DNA of 64,000 bases from Myxococcales bacterium (GTDB lineage: Bacteria > Myxococcota_A > Polyangia > Haliangiales > Haliangiaceae): contig JADJUF010000016.1 in assembly GCA_016717005.1 (NCBI GenBank), positions 62,001 through 126,000 on the forward strand. The letters are read 5' to 3'. Every line of letters begins with the position of its first letter. Within the stretch, counting starts at the first letter, position 1. Positions 1 through 9,399 of this stretch are shown here, in pieces. Position numbers and translations under genes: made by a program. The notes beneath the pieces are model-generated. The model ran no database searches, had not been told where the DNA came from, and worked only from the letters and a program-made list of their open reading frames with translations.

Positions 1-755
1 TCGGCGAACGCGATCACCGCCTGGATCGCGGCGTTGGGATCGAGGCCGAGGTGATCGCGGCGGATGTTGGGATCGAGGTTGGCGTGGAGGTTGTAGATCT
101 CGATGCCGTCGGGCGCGAGCGGGATCAGCGCCGCGGTGGTGCGCTGTTCGGTGTGCGGGATCCACACCAGCGCGCCGGCGTCGTGGAACGCCGCGACCGC
201 GGCCGGGGTGTCGGCGTTGTAGACGTCGTGGCGCTCGGCGACCGTGCCGGGCACGTGGCGGTCGAGCATGATCGGCATCATCGGGTTCTCGCTGCCGACG
301 GTGAGCAGCACGGCGTGCCCGTCGGCGCAGTGGACCCGCGACGCGATCGGGCCATTGGCGCCCATGATCAGCTCGTCGCTGCCGCGGGCCGAGAACAGGG
401 TCGCGAAGTCCTCGTCGGCCATCGACGCGTCGTGATCGGTCAGCGCCGCGTAGCCGATGTGGAGCGTGCACAGCGCTGCCCGCAGGTGCGCCAGGCAGGT
501 CTCGTCGATCTCGCCGCCGGGGCCGGGGCGTGGGTTGCCGTCGCAGGCGTCGTGCGAGAACGGCGAGTGCAGGTGGATGATGCCGCGCACCGGCGTCAGG
601 CCTCGGCGCGCGCCCATCGTCGCGGCCGCGGGCAGCCCCGGCTGCCAGGCCGGCGGCGCGGCGGCGTCGATCGGCGGCGGCGTGGTGCCGTCGTCGCCAC
701 CACAGGCGGCGAGCGCAGCGAGGGCGAGGACGGGGAGCGTGCGGACCGAGCGCAT
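1..755 (-). CDS. PHP-domain (CehA/McbA-like) metallohydrolase lipoprotein, 3' part outside the window
   Basis: The protein starts at the ATG at 753-755 and runs off the left edge, so only its first 251 residues are visible. It opens with a lipoprotein signal (hydrophobic stretch ending LAALAACGG; Cys near residue 18), followed by an acidic/proline spacer. A PHP-type metal-binding motif HLHSPFSHD follows near residue 60, with ALTDHDAS and later VWIPHTEQ and IEIYNLHANL motifs. PHP proteins are metal-dependent phosphoesterases; the CehA/McbA-like group hydrolyses esters or nucleotides, but the substrate here is unknown. It probably sits on the periplasmic face of a membrane. It is divergent from the lipoprotein gene at 815. 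Confidence 0.7.
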   Translation of the reverse strand, partial: MRSVRTLPVLALAALAACGGDDGTTPPPIDAAAPPAWQPGLPAAATMGARRGLTPVRGIIHLHSPFSHDACDGNPRPGPGGEIDETCLAHLRAALCTLHIGYAALTDHDASMADEDFATLFSARGSDELIMGANGPIASRVHCADGHAVLLTVGSENPMMPIMLDRHVPGTVAERHDVYNADTPAAVAAFHDAGALVWIPHTEQRTTAALIPLAPDGIEIYNLHANLDPNIRRDHLGLDPNAAIQAVIAFA

Positions 756-814
756 CGCGCGACGCTACACCGCCGGCGTGGCGGCGGCGTGGATTTCGGC
801 GCCCGAGGCGAGGC

Positions 815-2260
815 ATGATCGACGCCATGGGAGCGATGCGCGTGGTGACGATCGGGATGACCGCGATGGGGCTCGCGACCGGGGCGTGCGGCAAGAAGCC
901 CGACGCTCCGGCCAAGGTCGCGCGCGGCGGTGACGCGGGCGCCACCAGCGACGCGGCGATCGCCGACGCCGGGATCGACGCCGCGGCCGGGTTCGCGCCC
1001 CGGTCGGCGACCGCCGACGAGCTCGCCGCGGCCCAGGCGTTCGTCGATCGCTGGCTGGCGACCCAGAACGGCGGCGACTTCGCGGCCTACGAGGCGCTCT
1101 ACGACCCGCGCTTCCACGGCGTGCGCCGCACCGGCCAGGCCACCCGTCGGTTCGATCGCGCCGGCTGGATGGCCGATCGCAAGGCCATGTTCCGCAAGCC
1201 GATGGCGGTGACCGCGACCCACCTCGTGGTCTACGTCGCCGGCCCCGATCGGCAGGTGTTCTTCACCCAGACCTGGAGCCAGGGGCGGTTCCGCGACGTC
1301 GGCACCAAGAACCTGGTGCTGACCGGCGCCGGCGATCAGACCCGGATCCAGTACGAGGAGCTGCTGGGCTCGCGCATCGTCGCGCCGACGCCGCCGGCCG
1401 CGGTGGCGACCGACGGCGACACCTGGTTCGGCTACGATCGCGCGGCGTCGCTCGCCGCGATGCGCCTGGCGCCGGTCGACGGCACGTCGATCACCCTGGC
1501 CGGCACCCGCCGGGCGCTCGCGCCGATCGAGCTGGAGGTGATCGAGGCGGTGCGCGACGCCGCGGCCGGCGGCGTCGGCGCGGTCGACGTGACCGGTGAC
1601 CTGGCCCAGGGCGATCCGCTGCGCGCGCTCGACGGCGCGACCGTGGTGGTGCTGGGGGCCGATCTCGCGGCCCGGTGCCGCGGCACGATCGCCGTGACCG
1701 GGGCCGAGGTCGTGACCTACCTCGACGACGTCGCCGACGACGAGCCCGCGGCGGCCGTGGCGGCCTGGCGCGCCGGGCCCTACCTGATCAACGCGGAGCT
1801 GACCGCGCCGTGCACCGGCCCGTTCGTGCGCGGCGTCGACGCGCCCGAGCTGGTGGCGATCGCCGATGCCAACGGCCTGGGGCTGCCGGCGGTCAAGGCG
1901 TTCGCGCGCGACCTGGCCGACGCGGGCGCTGACGCGACGGTGGCCGACGCGATCGACGACGGCGCCCGCGGCTTCGCGCTGGTCAACGTCGAGCGCGCCG
2001 ACGGGTGCGCCGCGCCCGAGCTGCACGAGCGGGTGCTGGCGACCGCGACCAAGGACGCCGGCCGCTGGACCCTGGGCGAGGTCGCGCGCATCGAGGGCAC
2101 CGATGGCGGGCTGACGGTCGTCGACCTCGACGGCGACGGCGCGCTCGACGCGGTCCTCGCCGGCGGGGTCTACCTGGCCGGCCGCTTCGATCTGTGGACC
2201 CCGAACCTGTTCATCGCGTGGCCGGCCGGCCTCGGCTGCGACGGCTACGACGGCGACTGA
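815..2260 (+). CDS. Hypothetical lipoprotein with NTF2/SnoaL-like domain
   Basis: A 481-residue protein of unknown function. The N-terminus contains a lipobox-like stretch (MGLATGACGKK, Cys about residue 25) followed by an Ala/Asp-rich linker, so it is probably an exported lipoprotein. Residues about 65-170 (FVDRWLATQNGGDFAAYEAL, then WMADRKAMF and a YEELLGSR end) look like an NTF2/SnoaL-like alpha+beta cone domain. The remaining 300 residues have no motif I recognise and end in an acidic VVDLDGDGALDAVLAGG stretch resembling an FG-GAP-type calcium loop. Starts at 827 or 836 are also possible; 815 is kept because GAGG lies just upstream. It converges with the truncated sirtuin, whose 3' end overlaps it. 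Confidence 0.6.
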   Translation: MIDAMGAMRVVTIGMTAMGLATGACGKKPDAPAKVARGGDAGATSDAAIADAGIDAAAGFAPRSATADELAAAQAFVDRWLATQNGGDFAAYEALYDPRFHGVRRTGQATRRFDRAGWMADRKAMFRKPMAVTATHLVVYVAGPDRQVFFTQTWSQGRFRDVGTKNLVLTGAGDQTRIQYEELLGSRIVAPTPPAAVATDGDTWFGYDRAASLAAMRLAPVDGTSITLAGTRRALAPIELEVIEAVRDAAAGGVGAVDVTGDLAQGDPLRALDGATVVVLGADLAARCRGTIAVTGAEVVTYLDDVADDEPAAAVAAWRAGPYLINAELTAPCTGPFVRGVDAPELVAIADANGLGLPAVKAFARDLADAGADATVADAIDDGARGFALVNVERADGCAAPELHERVLATATKDAGRWTLGEVARIEGTDGGLTVVDLDGDGALDAVLAGGVYLAGRFDLWTPNLFIAWPAGLGCDGYDGD

Positions 2261-2765
2261 AGGCCGGCGCAGCGATCGGCGCGAGGCCCGCTGAGATCGG
2301 CACGTCGGCGCGCGCGATCGAACCGCGCGGCGCGCCCAGCGCGCAGGTCAGGCGCGAGCACCGCACCCGATCGGCCCGGCCGTGGACCTCGACCAGCGCG
2401 CGGCTGCCGGCCGCGGCGTGGAGCCCGTCGACGTTCTGGGTCACCAGCAGGTAGCGTCCGCCGCGCGCCTCGCGCGAGCGCTCGAGCTGCGCCAGCGCGA
2501 CGTGCGCCGCGTTGGGTGCCGCACCGGCGAGGCCGCCGAACCGCGCCAGGTACCAGCGCGACGATCCGACGGGGTCGCGCTGGAAGTAGGCGTTGGTGCC
2601 AAGCTCGGTGACGTCCCGCGCCCACACCGCGTCGGGATCGCTGCCACGGAACGTGGGGATGCCGCTGGCCAGGCTGACGCCGGCGCCCGTGACGACGAGC
2701 AGCGCAGCGGCGGGCTCGGCGCGCAGCGCGGCGATCAGGGCAGCCCCGTCGGCGTCGATGAGCAT
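2211..2765 (-). pseudogene. 3'-truncated Sir2-family NAD-dependent deacetylase
   Basis: The first two thirds match sirtuins: the NAD-binding VTGAGVSLASGIPTFRG motif near residue 25, the TQNVDGLH motif near 110, catalytic His in VEVHG, and one zinc Cys pair (CSRLTC). After about residue 145 the family pattern stops. The second zinc Cys pair, the GTS...V segment and the final NAD-contacting strand/helix are missing, and the frame ends in low-complexity Arg/Ala sequence antisense to the upstream lipoprotein gene. Family members are usually about 230-250 residues; this frame gives 184. No continuation is visible in the other frames, so a deletion rather than a frameshift is likely. The ATG at 2763-2765 is preferred over an in-frame TTG at 2783. 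Confidence 0.65.
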
Positions 2766-2844
2766 GGTGTGAAATGTACACAATTGCAGCCGGCGCGGGA
2801 GGATCCTCGCGACGTCCAGCGGCGATGCGGGCCACGCGCCGCGG

Positions 2845-3252
2845 CTACCGCGCGACCAGCGTCGTGAACAGCCGGGCCAGGGTCGCGGCAGGGTCGGTGC
2901 AGGTGCCGGCGTGGATCACGCTGCACTGCACCCCGGTGCTGCGGGGCGCGACCAGCCACTGGAAGCGCTCGGGGGCCGGCAAAGCGGCGACGGGGCCGGC
3001 GTCGGGGTCACCGCGGCAGACCGCCGCGATGGCCCTGAGTTGCGCCAGCGGGGCGGCGAGGTCGGCGGCGGGCGCGAGCGCGTGGACCCGGGCGGCCACC
3101 GCGGCGTCGGCGTCGACGAGGCAGCCGAGGAAGCCGCGGGTGCGCGCGAACACGATCACGCCGACGTTGGTGAACTCGTCGCGCTCGATCCGCGGGACCA
3201 CCCGGATCACGGCGTAGTCGAACGGGCTCGAGGCCCGGTCGTCACTGGGCAC
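2845..3252 (-). CDS. DUF3037 domain protein
   Basis: A 135-residue protein starting with GTG. The N-terminal [20 protein letters not shown] and [13 protein letters not shown] segments are characteristic of DUF3037, a family of unknown function. Its start overlaps the end of the HipA-like kinase gene by 11 bp, so the two are translationally coupled on the minus strand. From general knowledge, DUF3037 proteins are repeatedly found next to HipA-like kinase-fold proteins, which suggests they act together; the partner role is not known. No signal peptide or membrane segment is seen, so it is likely cytoplasmic. Confidence 0.8.
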   Translation of the reverse strand: MPSDDRASSPFDYAVIRVVPRIERDEFTNVGVIVFARTRGFLGCLVDADAAVAARVHALAPAADLAAPLAQLRAIAAVCRGDPDAGPVAALPAPERFQWLVAPRSTGVQCSVIHAGTCTDPAATLARLFTTLVAR

Positions 3253-4018
3253 GCGCGACCTCGGCGACCAGCGCGGGCAGGGCCGGCCGGCGGGCCGCCA
3301 GGCGCGCGACGAAGGCGGCGCGGCGTGCCGCGGCCAGGTCGCCGTCGTCGCCGAGCCACGCGTCGGGCACGGCGGCCAGCGCGTCGGCCAGGACCGCGTC
3401 GTCGAGCGCGGCCGCGATCGCGGTCGCGGCCGCGATCACGTCGTCGGCCAGCGGCGCGAGCACGTGCTCGGTCAGCCGCGGCAGCCGCGCGGTGGCGTTG
3501 GTGGTGGAGCCGTCCCAGCTGTGCTGCCAGTAGAGCGCGGCGCCGTGATCGATGAGCCACAGCCGATCGCCCGACCACAGGAGGTTGGGGTTGCGGTAGG
3601 TGCGATCGATGTTGGAGATGAGCACGTCGAACGCGACGACCCGCGCCGCCAGCGCCGCGTCGACGGTGCGCTTCGCCGCCGGATCGTAGCCGACCGCGGC
3701 CGGCAGGAACGCCATCGCCAGGTTGGTGCCCACGCTCGCGGTCAGCAGATCGTTGACCTCGGGATCGCCGTCGGTGACGCCGAACTTCGGCGGGATCGTC
3801 AGCACGGCGAGGTCGGGCATCGGCAGCGCCAGCGCCGCGGCGAGCCGGCCGGCGATGACCTCGGCCACCAGCGCGCCGACGCCCTGGCCGGCGCCGCGGA
3901 ACTTCACCACCCACAGGCGGCCGTCGTCGGCCTCGATCAGCCCGGGCAGCGAGCCGCCCTCGCGCAGCGCCTGGACGAAGCGAGTGGCGGTGATGTGCGG
4001 CAGCGGCGGAGGGGGCAC
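3242..4018 (-). CDS. HipA-like kinase-fold protein (HipA_2 type)
   Basis: A 258-residue protein. It has the kinase-like glycine/lysine strand ([12 protein letters not shown], residues about 32-43), a catalytic-loop-like [10 protein letters not shown] around residue 133-142, and a metal-binding [10 protein letters not shown] around residue 154. These are features of the short HipA-like family that lacks the HipA N-terminal subdomain. Relatives of HipA phosphorylate protein substrates such as aminoacyl-tRNA synthetases, but no HipB-type antitoxin is present here; the partner is the overlapping DUF3037 gene. The GTG at 4016-4018 is chosen because upstream codons run into the hexanucleotide repeat. 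A persistence/toxin role is not demonstrated; substrate unknown. Confidence 0.75.
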   Translation of the reverse strand: MPPPPLPHITATRFVQALREGGSLPGLIEADDGRLWVVKFRGAGQGVGALVAEVIAGRLAAALALPMPDLAVLTIPPKFGVTDGDPEVNDLLTASVGTNLAMAFLPAAVGYDPAAKRTVDAALAARVVAFDVLISNIDRTYRNPNLLWSGDRLWLIDHGAALYWQHSWDGSTTNATARLPRLTEHVLAPLADDVIAAATAIAAALDDAVLADALAAVPDAWLGDDGDLAAARRAAFVARLAARRPALPALVAEVARAQ

Positions 4019-4106
4019 CGCGGCAGCGTACTCGAATGCCTGTCGCGGCGGTCCCGGCGTGTGGCGGCAGCGCCGACAAGGGCTCCGGATCGGGCGCCGA
4101 CGCCGG

Positions 4107-4569
<463 letters not shown>

Positions 4570-4590
4570 GGCCATCGCAACCGCCGCCGG

Positions 4591-5802
4591 CTACGTCGCC
4601 CGGGGGGCGGCGCGGCCGTACGCGACCAGCAGGCCGGACAGGACCAGGAACGCGCCGCTGACGCAGGCCCACAGGGCGAGGTGATGGTGGCCGATGTGAT
4701 CGTAGAGCGCGCCGCCGCAGAGCGGGGCGAACGCGATGCCGATGGTCTGGGCCCACGACACCAGGCCGAACGACGTGCCCATGCGCGCCGGGTCGCTGCT
4801 CTCGGCGGCCGCGGTCTGGTGGGCCGGGGTGAACAACACCTCGGCGGCGGTGATCAGCGCGATCGCCGCCATGGCCGTGGCCAGCCCGGTGGCGAGCCCG
4901 ACCAGGAGGTAGCCGGCCGCGAAGCCGAGCGCCGACAGCGGCAGCACCCGGCGCACGCCGAGCCGATGGATCATCCCGAGCGCGTGCCACTGCAGCAGCA
5001 GCACCAGCGCGCCGTTGATCATGTAGACCAGCCCGATGTCGAACTTCGACAGGTCGAGCTCGTCGGCCAGGTAGACGGTGAACAGCGTGAACATCTGGGT
5101 CTGGGCCAGCGCGAACACGACCGTCGCGATCAGCAGCAGGCGCATCGGCCGGTGGGCGGCGGCCGCGGCCAGCGACGCCCACAGCCGGGCCCGGGCCGGC
5201 ACGCCGGTCGTCGGCGCGGCCACCGCGATGCCGCGACACATCCACGCCGCCGCGATCATGCCGGCCGCGGCCAGGAAGAACACCGCGCCGTAGGGCACGA
5301 CCCACGACAAGAGGCCACCCAGCGCCGGGCCCAGCGCCCAGCCCAGGTTGGTGCCCATGCGCTGCAGCCCGAACGCGTCGGTCCGCTGGTGCGGCGGCGC
5401 CAGGTCGGTGCACAGCGCGTACGCGACCGGCTCGAAGCTGCCGCGCAGGGTCGAGCTGACGACGAAGGTCACGGCGATCCACGGCAGCGACGCGTCGACG
5501 AGGATCTGCGCGCCGAGGATCGCGATCACCAGCGCCCGGGCGAGCAGCGAGCCGACGATCAGCGGCCGGCGGCCGATCCGATCGGACAGCTGCCCGGCCC
5601 AGGCGTTGCTCGCCGACTGGCCGAGGTTGGCGACCAGGGCGATCGCGCCGTAGAGCGTGGCGGCGTAGCCGCGCTCGTCGATGATGTAGATGCCGAGGAA
5701 CGACATCACCAGCGACAGCCCCAGCGTGTTGACCGCGCGCGCGGCCGCCAGCCGCCCGATCCGAGGATCGAGCGCGCGCCAGGCCGCGAACCGGGTCGCC
5801 AT
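4591..5802 (-). CDS. MFS transporter, 12-TM drug/metabolite efflux type
   Basis: A 403-residue integral inner-membrane protein with two blocks of about six hydrophobic helices around a short basic/Ala-rich central loop (about residue 195-205). The loop between helices 2 and 3 carries the major-facilitator motif A as [11 protein letters not shown] (about residue 63). Overall length and pattern fit the DHA1-like proton-coupled efflux group; the substrate cannot be told. ATG at 5800-5802 is chosen because it starts directly before the first amphipathic/hydrophobic helix. It is divergent from queD, sharing a 66-bp intergenic region, and is followed by the hexanucleotide array. Confidence 0.85.
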   Translation of the reverse strand: MATRFAAWRALDPRIGRLAAARAVNTLGLSLVMSFLGIYIIDERGYAATLYGAIALVANLGQSASNAWAGQLSDRIGRRPLIVGSLLARALVIAILGAQILVDASLPWIAVTFVVSSTLRGSFEPVAYALCTDLAPPHQRTDAFGLQRMGTNLGWALGPALGGLLSWVVPYGAVFFLAAAGMIAAAWMCRGIAVAAPTTGVPARARLWASLAAAAAHRPMRLLLIATVVFALAQTQMFTLFTVYLADELDLSKFDIGLVYMINGALVLLLQWHALGMIHRLGVRRVLPLSALGFAAGYLLVGLATGLATAMAAIALITAAEVLFTPAHQTAAAESSDPARMGTSFGLVSWAQTIGIAFAPLCGGALYDHIGHHHLALWACVSGAFLVLSGLLVAYGRAAPRAT

Positions 5803-5830
5803 CGCGCATCGCGTAGCACGGGCCGGGCGG

Positions 5831-5859
5831 TTGTGCGCTCGGGCGGATCCGGGTAGCGT
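5831..5859 (+). promoter_or_regulatory. Possible sigma70-type promoter of queD
   Basis: TTGTGC (5831-5836) and TAGCGT (5854-5859) are separated by exactly 17 bp and lie just before the queD ATG at 5869, which would give an almost leaderless transcript. The match to consensus is partial (three of six positions in each box), so this is tentative. Confidence 0.35.
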
Positions 5860-5868
5860 CCCGGCGCC

Positions 5869-6228
5869 ATGCGCACCCGACTCGCGCTCGACTATCACTT
5901 CGAGGCCGCCCACTTCCTGCCCCAGGTGGCCGACGGCCACAAGTGCAAGCGGATGCACGGGCACAGCTACACCGTCGTGATCACGGTCGAGGGCGACGTC
6001 GATCCGGTCATGGGCTGGGTCATCGACTTCGGCGACATCGACGTGGTCGTCGGGCCGATCATCGCCGGCCTCGATCACCGGCTGCTCAACGAGCTCGACG
6101 GCCTGGCCAACCCGACCAGCGAGCGGCTGGCCGCGTGGCTGTGGACGCGGATCAAGCCGGCGCTGCCGATCCTGGCAGAGCTGTCGGTGTCCGAGCCCCC
6201 GGCGTCGCGGTGCGTGGTGCGCGGGTGA
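5869..6228 (+). CDS. queD: 6-carboxy-5,6,7,8-tetrahydropterin synthase (QueD/PTPS family)
   Basis: A 119-residue enzyme of the queuosine/deazapurine pathway, converting dihydroneopterin triphosphate to 6-carboxytetrahydropterin. Zinc ligands H15 (FEAAH), H30 and H32 (MHGHSY) are present, as is catalytic Cys26 in KCKRMHGH, the LDHR catalytic dyad segment at 68-71, NPTSE at 81-85, and a late Glu in SVSEPP. Length is typical for bacterial QueD. No queC, queE or queF is in the window. Its stop overlaps the GTG start of the next lipoprotein gene (GTGA), so these are co-translated. Confidence 0.9.
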   Translation: MRTRLALDYHFEAAHFLPQVADGHKCKRMHGHSYTVVITVEGDVDPVMGWVIDFGDIDVVVGPIIAGLDHRLLNELDGLANPTSERLAAWLWTRIKPALPILAELSVSEPPASRCVVRG

Positions 6229-6746
6229 GGGTCGCCGCGCTGGCGCTCGTCGGCGCGGCCTGCGGTGGCCCCGCGGCGACCGCCGGCGGCCCGCGCAACC
6301 GCGGCGGTGACGACGTCGGCCGCTGGGTCGGGCGCTACGCCTGTCAGATCGAGCAGGCGGGCTTCCGCTACCCGCTGTACGCGTGCGAGCTCAAGAGCGA
6401 CCACGGTCGGCTGCGGCTGGTCAAGGCCGAGGGCCAGATGCACCTCGACGGCGTGGTCACGCCCGGCGTCGCGGGCGGGTTCGCCTGGCGCGGTGAGGTG
6501 TCGTGCACCTGGGACCCGGGCTGCGTCGGCGCGGTCGACGCGGAGTTCATCCCGATCGACGGCGGCGTCGGCTGGGAGGCGCACCTGCCGCCGCACCCGA
6601 TCGCCAGCGGTGACACGATGGCGCCGATGGTGGTCACGATCATCACCGAGGTGACCGCGGCCGGGCAGGGCGGCGTGCGCTACGGCGGCTACGGCAGCGG
6701 CGGCTGGACCGGCGGCGCGTACGTCGGCGAGGTGCCGGTGCAATGA
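6225..6746 (+). CDS. Hypothetical lipoprotein
   Basis: A 173-residue protein starting at GTG overlapping the queD stop (GTGA). The N-terminal VRVAALALVGAACGG is a short lipoprotein signal with the modified Cys near residue 14. The mature part is Gly-rich with two Cys (YACELK, VSCTWDPGC) and ends in a GGYGSGG-rich tail; no domain is recognised. Its stop overlaps the next ATG (ATGA), making queD, this gene and the endonuclease-family gene a tightly coupled set, although no functional link between them is obvious. Confidence 0.65.
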   Translation: MRVAALALVGAACGGPAATAGGPRNRGGDDVGRWVGRYACQIEQAGFRYPLYACELKSDHGRLRLVKAEGQMHLDGVVTPGVAGGFAWRGEVSCTWDPGCVGAVDAEFIPIDGGVGWEAHLPPHPIASGDTMAPMVVTIITEVTAAGQGGVRYGGYGSGGWTGGAYVGEVPVQ

Positions 6747-7618
6747 CGGCGACCACGCTGCGGCTGGTGACGCTGAACCTGTGGGGCACCGAGCCGCCGC
6801 TGGATCGGCGGCTCGCGCTGGCCGCGCGCCAGCTGGCCGCGCTCGACGCCGACGTGATCGCGCTGCAGGAGGTGAAGCCCCACGGCGACGCCACCACCGC
6901 GCACGCGCTGGCCGCGGCCCGTGGCGATCACGTGCTGTACCTGCCAGCGGTGCGGTGGGCCGACGGCGCGTTCGGGCCCGGCACCCGCGGCGGCGAGGAG
7001 GGCCTGGCGATCGTGAGCCGCTGGCCGATGCTGGCGCGGCGGGCGCTGCGGCTGCCGTACGCGCGCCCGACCGAGGCGCGGATCCTGCTGTCGGCGCAGC
7101 TGGCCACGCCGGCCGGGTCGATCTGGGTCCACACCACGCACCTGCACTACCGGCTCGACGACGGCGCCGCCCGCGCAGCGCAGGTGCTGGCGATCGACGA
7201 CGCGATCCGCGCGTGCGGCCGCGGCAACGCCGACGCGCCGCAGCTGCTGTGCGGCGATCTGAACGCGACCCCCGACAGCGACGAGGTCCGGTTCCTGCGC
7301 GGGCTCCACACCCTGGCCGGCCGGCGCACGCACTTCCAGGACGCGTGGCTGCGTCGCCACGACGAGCCCGGGCGCGGCGCCGGGCCGACCGAGGGCGTGA
7401 CCTGGTCGTCGGACAACGAGCACACCCGACCGCTGCGCTCGCTCGATCTCGATCGCCGCATCGACTACGTGTTCGTGACCACGCGCAAGAAGGACGGCCG
7501 CGGCACGGTCCACGACTGCCGGGTCGTGCTGACCGAGCGCGACGGCGTCGGCGCCGACGCCGCGTGCGCGAGCGATCACTACGGCGTGTGCGCCGACGTC
7601 CAGATCTCGCCGGGCTGA
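6743..7618 (+). CDS. Endonuclease/exonuclease/phosphatase-family hydrolase
   Basis: A 291-residue EEP-fold enzyme. All expected motifs are visible in order: VTLNLWG at the N-terminus, the metal-binding Glu in ALQEVKP (about residue 43), HTTHLHY (about 133), the catalytic GDLNATPDSDEV (about 172), the RIDYVFV strand (about 239) and the final SDHYGVCADV (about 280). EEP proteins are Mg-dependent phosphodiesterases acting on DNA, RNA, inositol phosphates or sphingomyelin; the sequence does not reveal which. No signal peptide is seen. The ATG overlaps the stop of the lipoprotein gene before it. Confidence 0.85.
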   Translation: MTATTLRLVTLNLWGTEPPLDRRLALAARQLAALDADVIALQEVKPHGDATTAHALAAARGDHVLYLPAVRWADGAFGPGTRGGEEGLAIVSRWPMLARRALRLPYARPTEARILLSAQLATPAGSIWVHTTHLHYRLDDGAARAAQVLAIDDAIRACGRGNADAPQLLCGDLNATPDSDEVRFLRGLHTLAGRRTHFQDAWLRRHDEPGRGAGPTEGVTWSSDNEHTRPLRSLDLDRRIDYVFVTTRKKDGRGTVHDCRVVLTERDGVGADAACASDHYGVCADVQISPG

Positions 7619-7641
7619 GCCGCCTGCGCTACGGTCGCGCG

Positions 7642-8442
7642 ATGGCTGACTTCCGCGCCGCCTCGACGATCACGCCGCTGGGCGAGGACCGCTTCGCGTG
7701 GGACGTGCCCGACGGCTGGCAGCAGGGCAAGGGCGCGTTCGGCGGCCTCGTGATCGGCGCGCTGGCCCGGGCCATGGCCGCGTGCGAGCCGGAGCCCGCG
7801 CGGGCGCTGCGGTCGCTGACCGCCGAGCTGTGCGCGCCGATGCTGACCGGCGCGACCACGATCGCGGTGACGGCCCTGCGGCGCGGTCGCGGCATCACCT
7901 ACCTCGAGGCCCGGGCTCGGCAGGGCGACGCGGTGATCGCCCGGGCCAGCGGGCTGTTCGGCGCGGCCCGGCCGCCGACGACGCTGCGGCTGACGCCCAC
8001 GCCGCCGACGCTGGCCGCGTTCGACACGGTCGCGGTCGCGCCGCTCGGCCAGGCGCCGTCGCCGCGCTTCACGGCCTGCTACGAGTTCCGGACGCTGGGG
8101 CCGCCGCCGTTCGCGGCCGCGGCCGAGCCGACCGCCGCGGGCTGGCTGCGCGAGCGCGGCGTGATCGCGGCGCCGCGACCGCTCGACGCCGCCGACGTGA
8201 TCGGCCTGCTCGACGCGTGGTGGCCGTGCGCGCTGGTGGTCGAGGCGACGCCGCGGCCGATGGCGACCGTCGCGTTCACCGCCGAGCTCCTGGTCGATCC
8301 CGCCTCGCTCGATCCGGCCGCGCCGTTCGCGTACGTCGCGCACCTGGCCGGCGGCGTCGACGGCTACTCGGTCGAGCTGCGCCACCTGTGGCAGGGCGAC
8401 CGCCTGGTCGCGCTCAACCAGCAGACCTTCGCGGCCGGGTAG
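7642..8442 (+). CDS. Acyl-CoA thioesterase-like protein (double hotdog)
   Basis: A 266-residue protein with two hotdog-like halves. The N-terminal half carries GKGAFGGLVIGALARAM, the helix-and-Gly pattern of TesB-like thioesterases, followed by LTAELCAPM and an EARARQGD strand. The second half carries DVIGLLDAWWP and ends VALNQQTFAAG. Length and layout fit the TesB/acyl-CoA thioesterase family that hydrolyses acyl-CoA to free acid and CoA; the chain length is not predictable. The ATG at 7642 lies 23 nt downstream of the endonuclease-family gene and is probably in the same transcript. Confidence 0.75.
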   Translation: MADFRAASTITPLGEDRFAWDVPDGWQQGKGAFGGLVIGALARAMAACEPEPARALRSLTAELCAPMLTGATTIAVTALRRGRGITYLEARARQGDAVIARASGLFGAARPPTTLRLTPTPPTLAAFDTVAVAPLGQAPSPRFTACYEFRTLGPPPFAAAAEPTAAGWLRERGVIAAPRPLDAADVIGLLDAWWPCALVVEATPRPMATVAFTAELLVDPASLDPAAPFAYVAHLAGGVDGYSVELRHLWQGDRLVALNQQTFAAG

Positions 8443-8672
8443 GGCGGGCGCGGCGTCACCGGGTCACCCCACGCGGGGCGGCCGATCTTCCCGGGCAGAT
8501 CGCCCGGGCCTGGGGCCGTCGACGCGCCGACCGGCGCCCGCGGCGTTGCGCCGCCTGGGCTCATCGCTGGGTGCGAGTTGTGCCCATCGTGCGCAACGTC
8601 GACGCGAGGGTGGCCGGTGCCGCCCCAGGGGCGCCGAACCCGCCCGGCACGACCGCTGCACAGGTCTGCCGC

Positions 8673-9356
8673 ATGACGGCATCTCCCGAGCTCAGCGGCG
8701 CGGCACTGGGACCCTCCGTGGTCAGCCGAGGTCCGGCGCGGCGCCGCCCCGCGCGGCGCAAGATCTCACCGGCCGAGTGCCCGCGCGCCGCGTCGGTCCG
8801 CGACGGAGCGGCGGTCGCCCGAGCAGCGCCGATCGACGAGCTCGCGCGGCGCCGACGGCTGGCGCAGCTCACGCGCGACCACCAGGCGTTCCTCGGCGGG
8901 CTCGCCCGCAAGCTGTGCCGCTCGAACTTCGATCCGGAGGACCTCGTGCAGGACGTGCTGCTCAAGGCCGTCGCCCACTACGACCACGACCGTCTGCGCG
9001 ACGGCGCCAACCCCGCGGCCTGGCTGGCCCGGGTCATGCGCAACCTGTTCATCGATCGGGTGCGGGCCCGCGCGGCGCGGCCAGCGCAGGTTCGGTTCGA
9101 CGGGTCCCAGGTGGCGGTGGGCATCGAGCACGTCGCGTGGTGGGAGACCGTGACGGCCGACGACGTCCGCGCGGTGTTGCCGCAGCTCCCGGCGGAGCTG
9201 CGCGCGGCGTTCGAGCGGTTCGCGTTCCAGCGGCAGTCGTACCGCGAGATCGCCGCCGCGCTCGACGTGCCGGTGGCCACCGTTGGGACGCGGGTGCTGC
9301 GGGCGCGCCGCCGGATCAACGCGCTCCTGCGCAGCGGCGATGCGCGCTGGGCCTGA
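8673..9356 (+). CDS. ECF-type RNA polymerase sigma factor, copy 1
   Basis: A 227-residue sigma-70 family protein. Region 2 shows GLARKLCRSNFDPEDLVQDV and the core-binding/-10 helix ARVMRNLFIDRVRARAA; region 4 shows LRAAFERFAFQRQSYREIAA followed by the recognition helix PVATVGTRVLRARRR. It is nearly identical over about 170 residues to the sigma factor at 10028, so the pair is a recent tandem duplication. This copy has an extra basic, Pro/Ala-rich 50-residue N-terminus if the ATG at 8673 is used; a later start cannot be excluded. It lacks an adjacent anti-sigma gene. The 230 bp before it hold only an 8-bp inverted repeat (8544-8551/8591-8598). Confidence 0.85.
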   Translation: MTASPELSGAALGPSVVSRGPARRRPARRKISPAECPRAASVRDGAAVARAAPIDELARRRRLAQLTRDHQAFLGGLARKLCRSNFDPEDLVQDVLLKAVAHYDHDRLRDGANPAAWLARVMRNLFIDRVRARAARPAQVRFDGSQVAVGIEHVAWWETVTADDVRAVLPQLPAELRAAFERFAFQRQSYREIAAALDVPVATVGTRVLRARRRINALLRSGDARWA

Positions 9357-9399
9357 CCCCGCGGCGCCGACCCGCGAGGTCTTGTCGACCACGGCCCGG

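Noticed and set aside
8443..8672. Small gene between the thioesterase and sigma factor genes
   Set aside because: No frame has a start, ribosome site and family-like sequence; only an 8-bp inverted repeat was seen.
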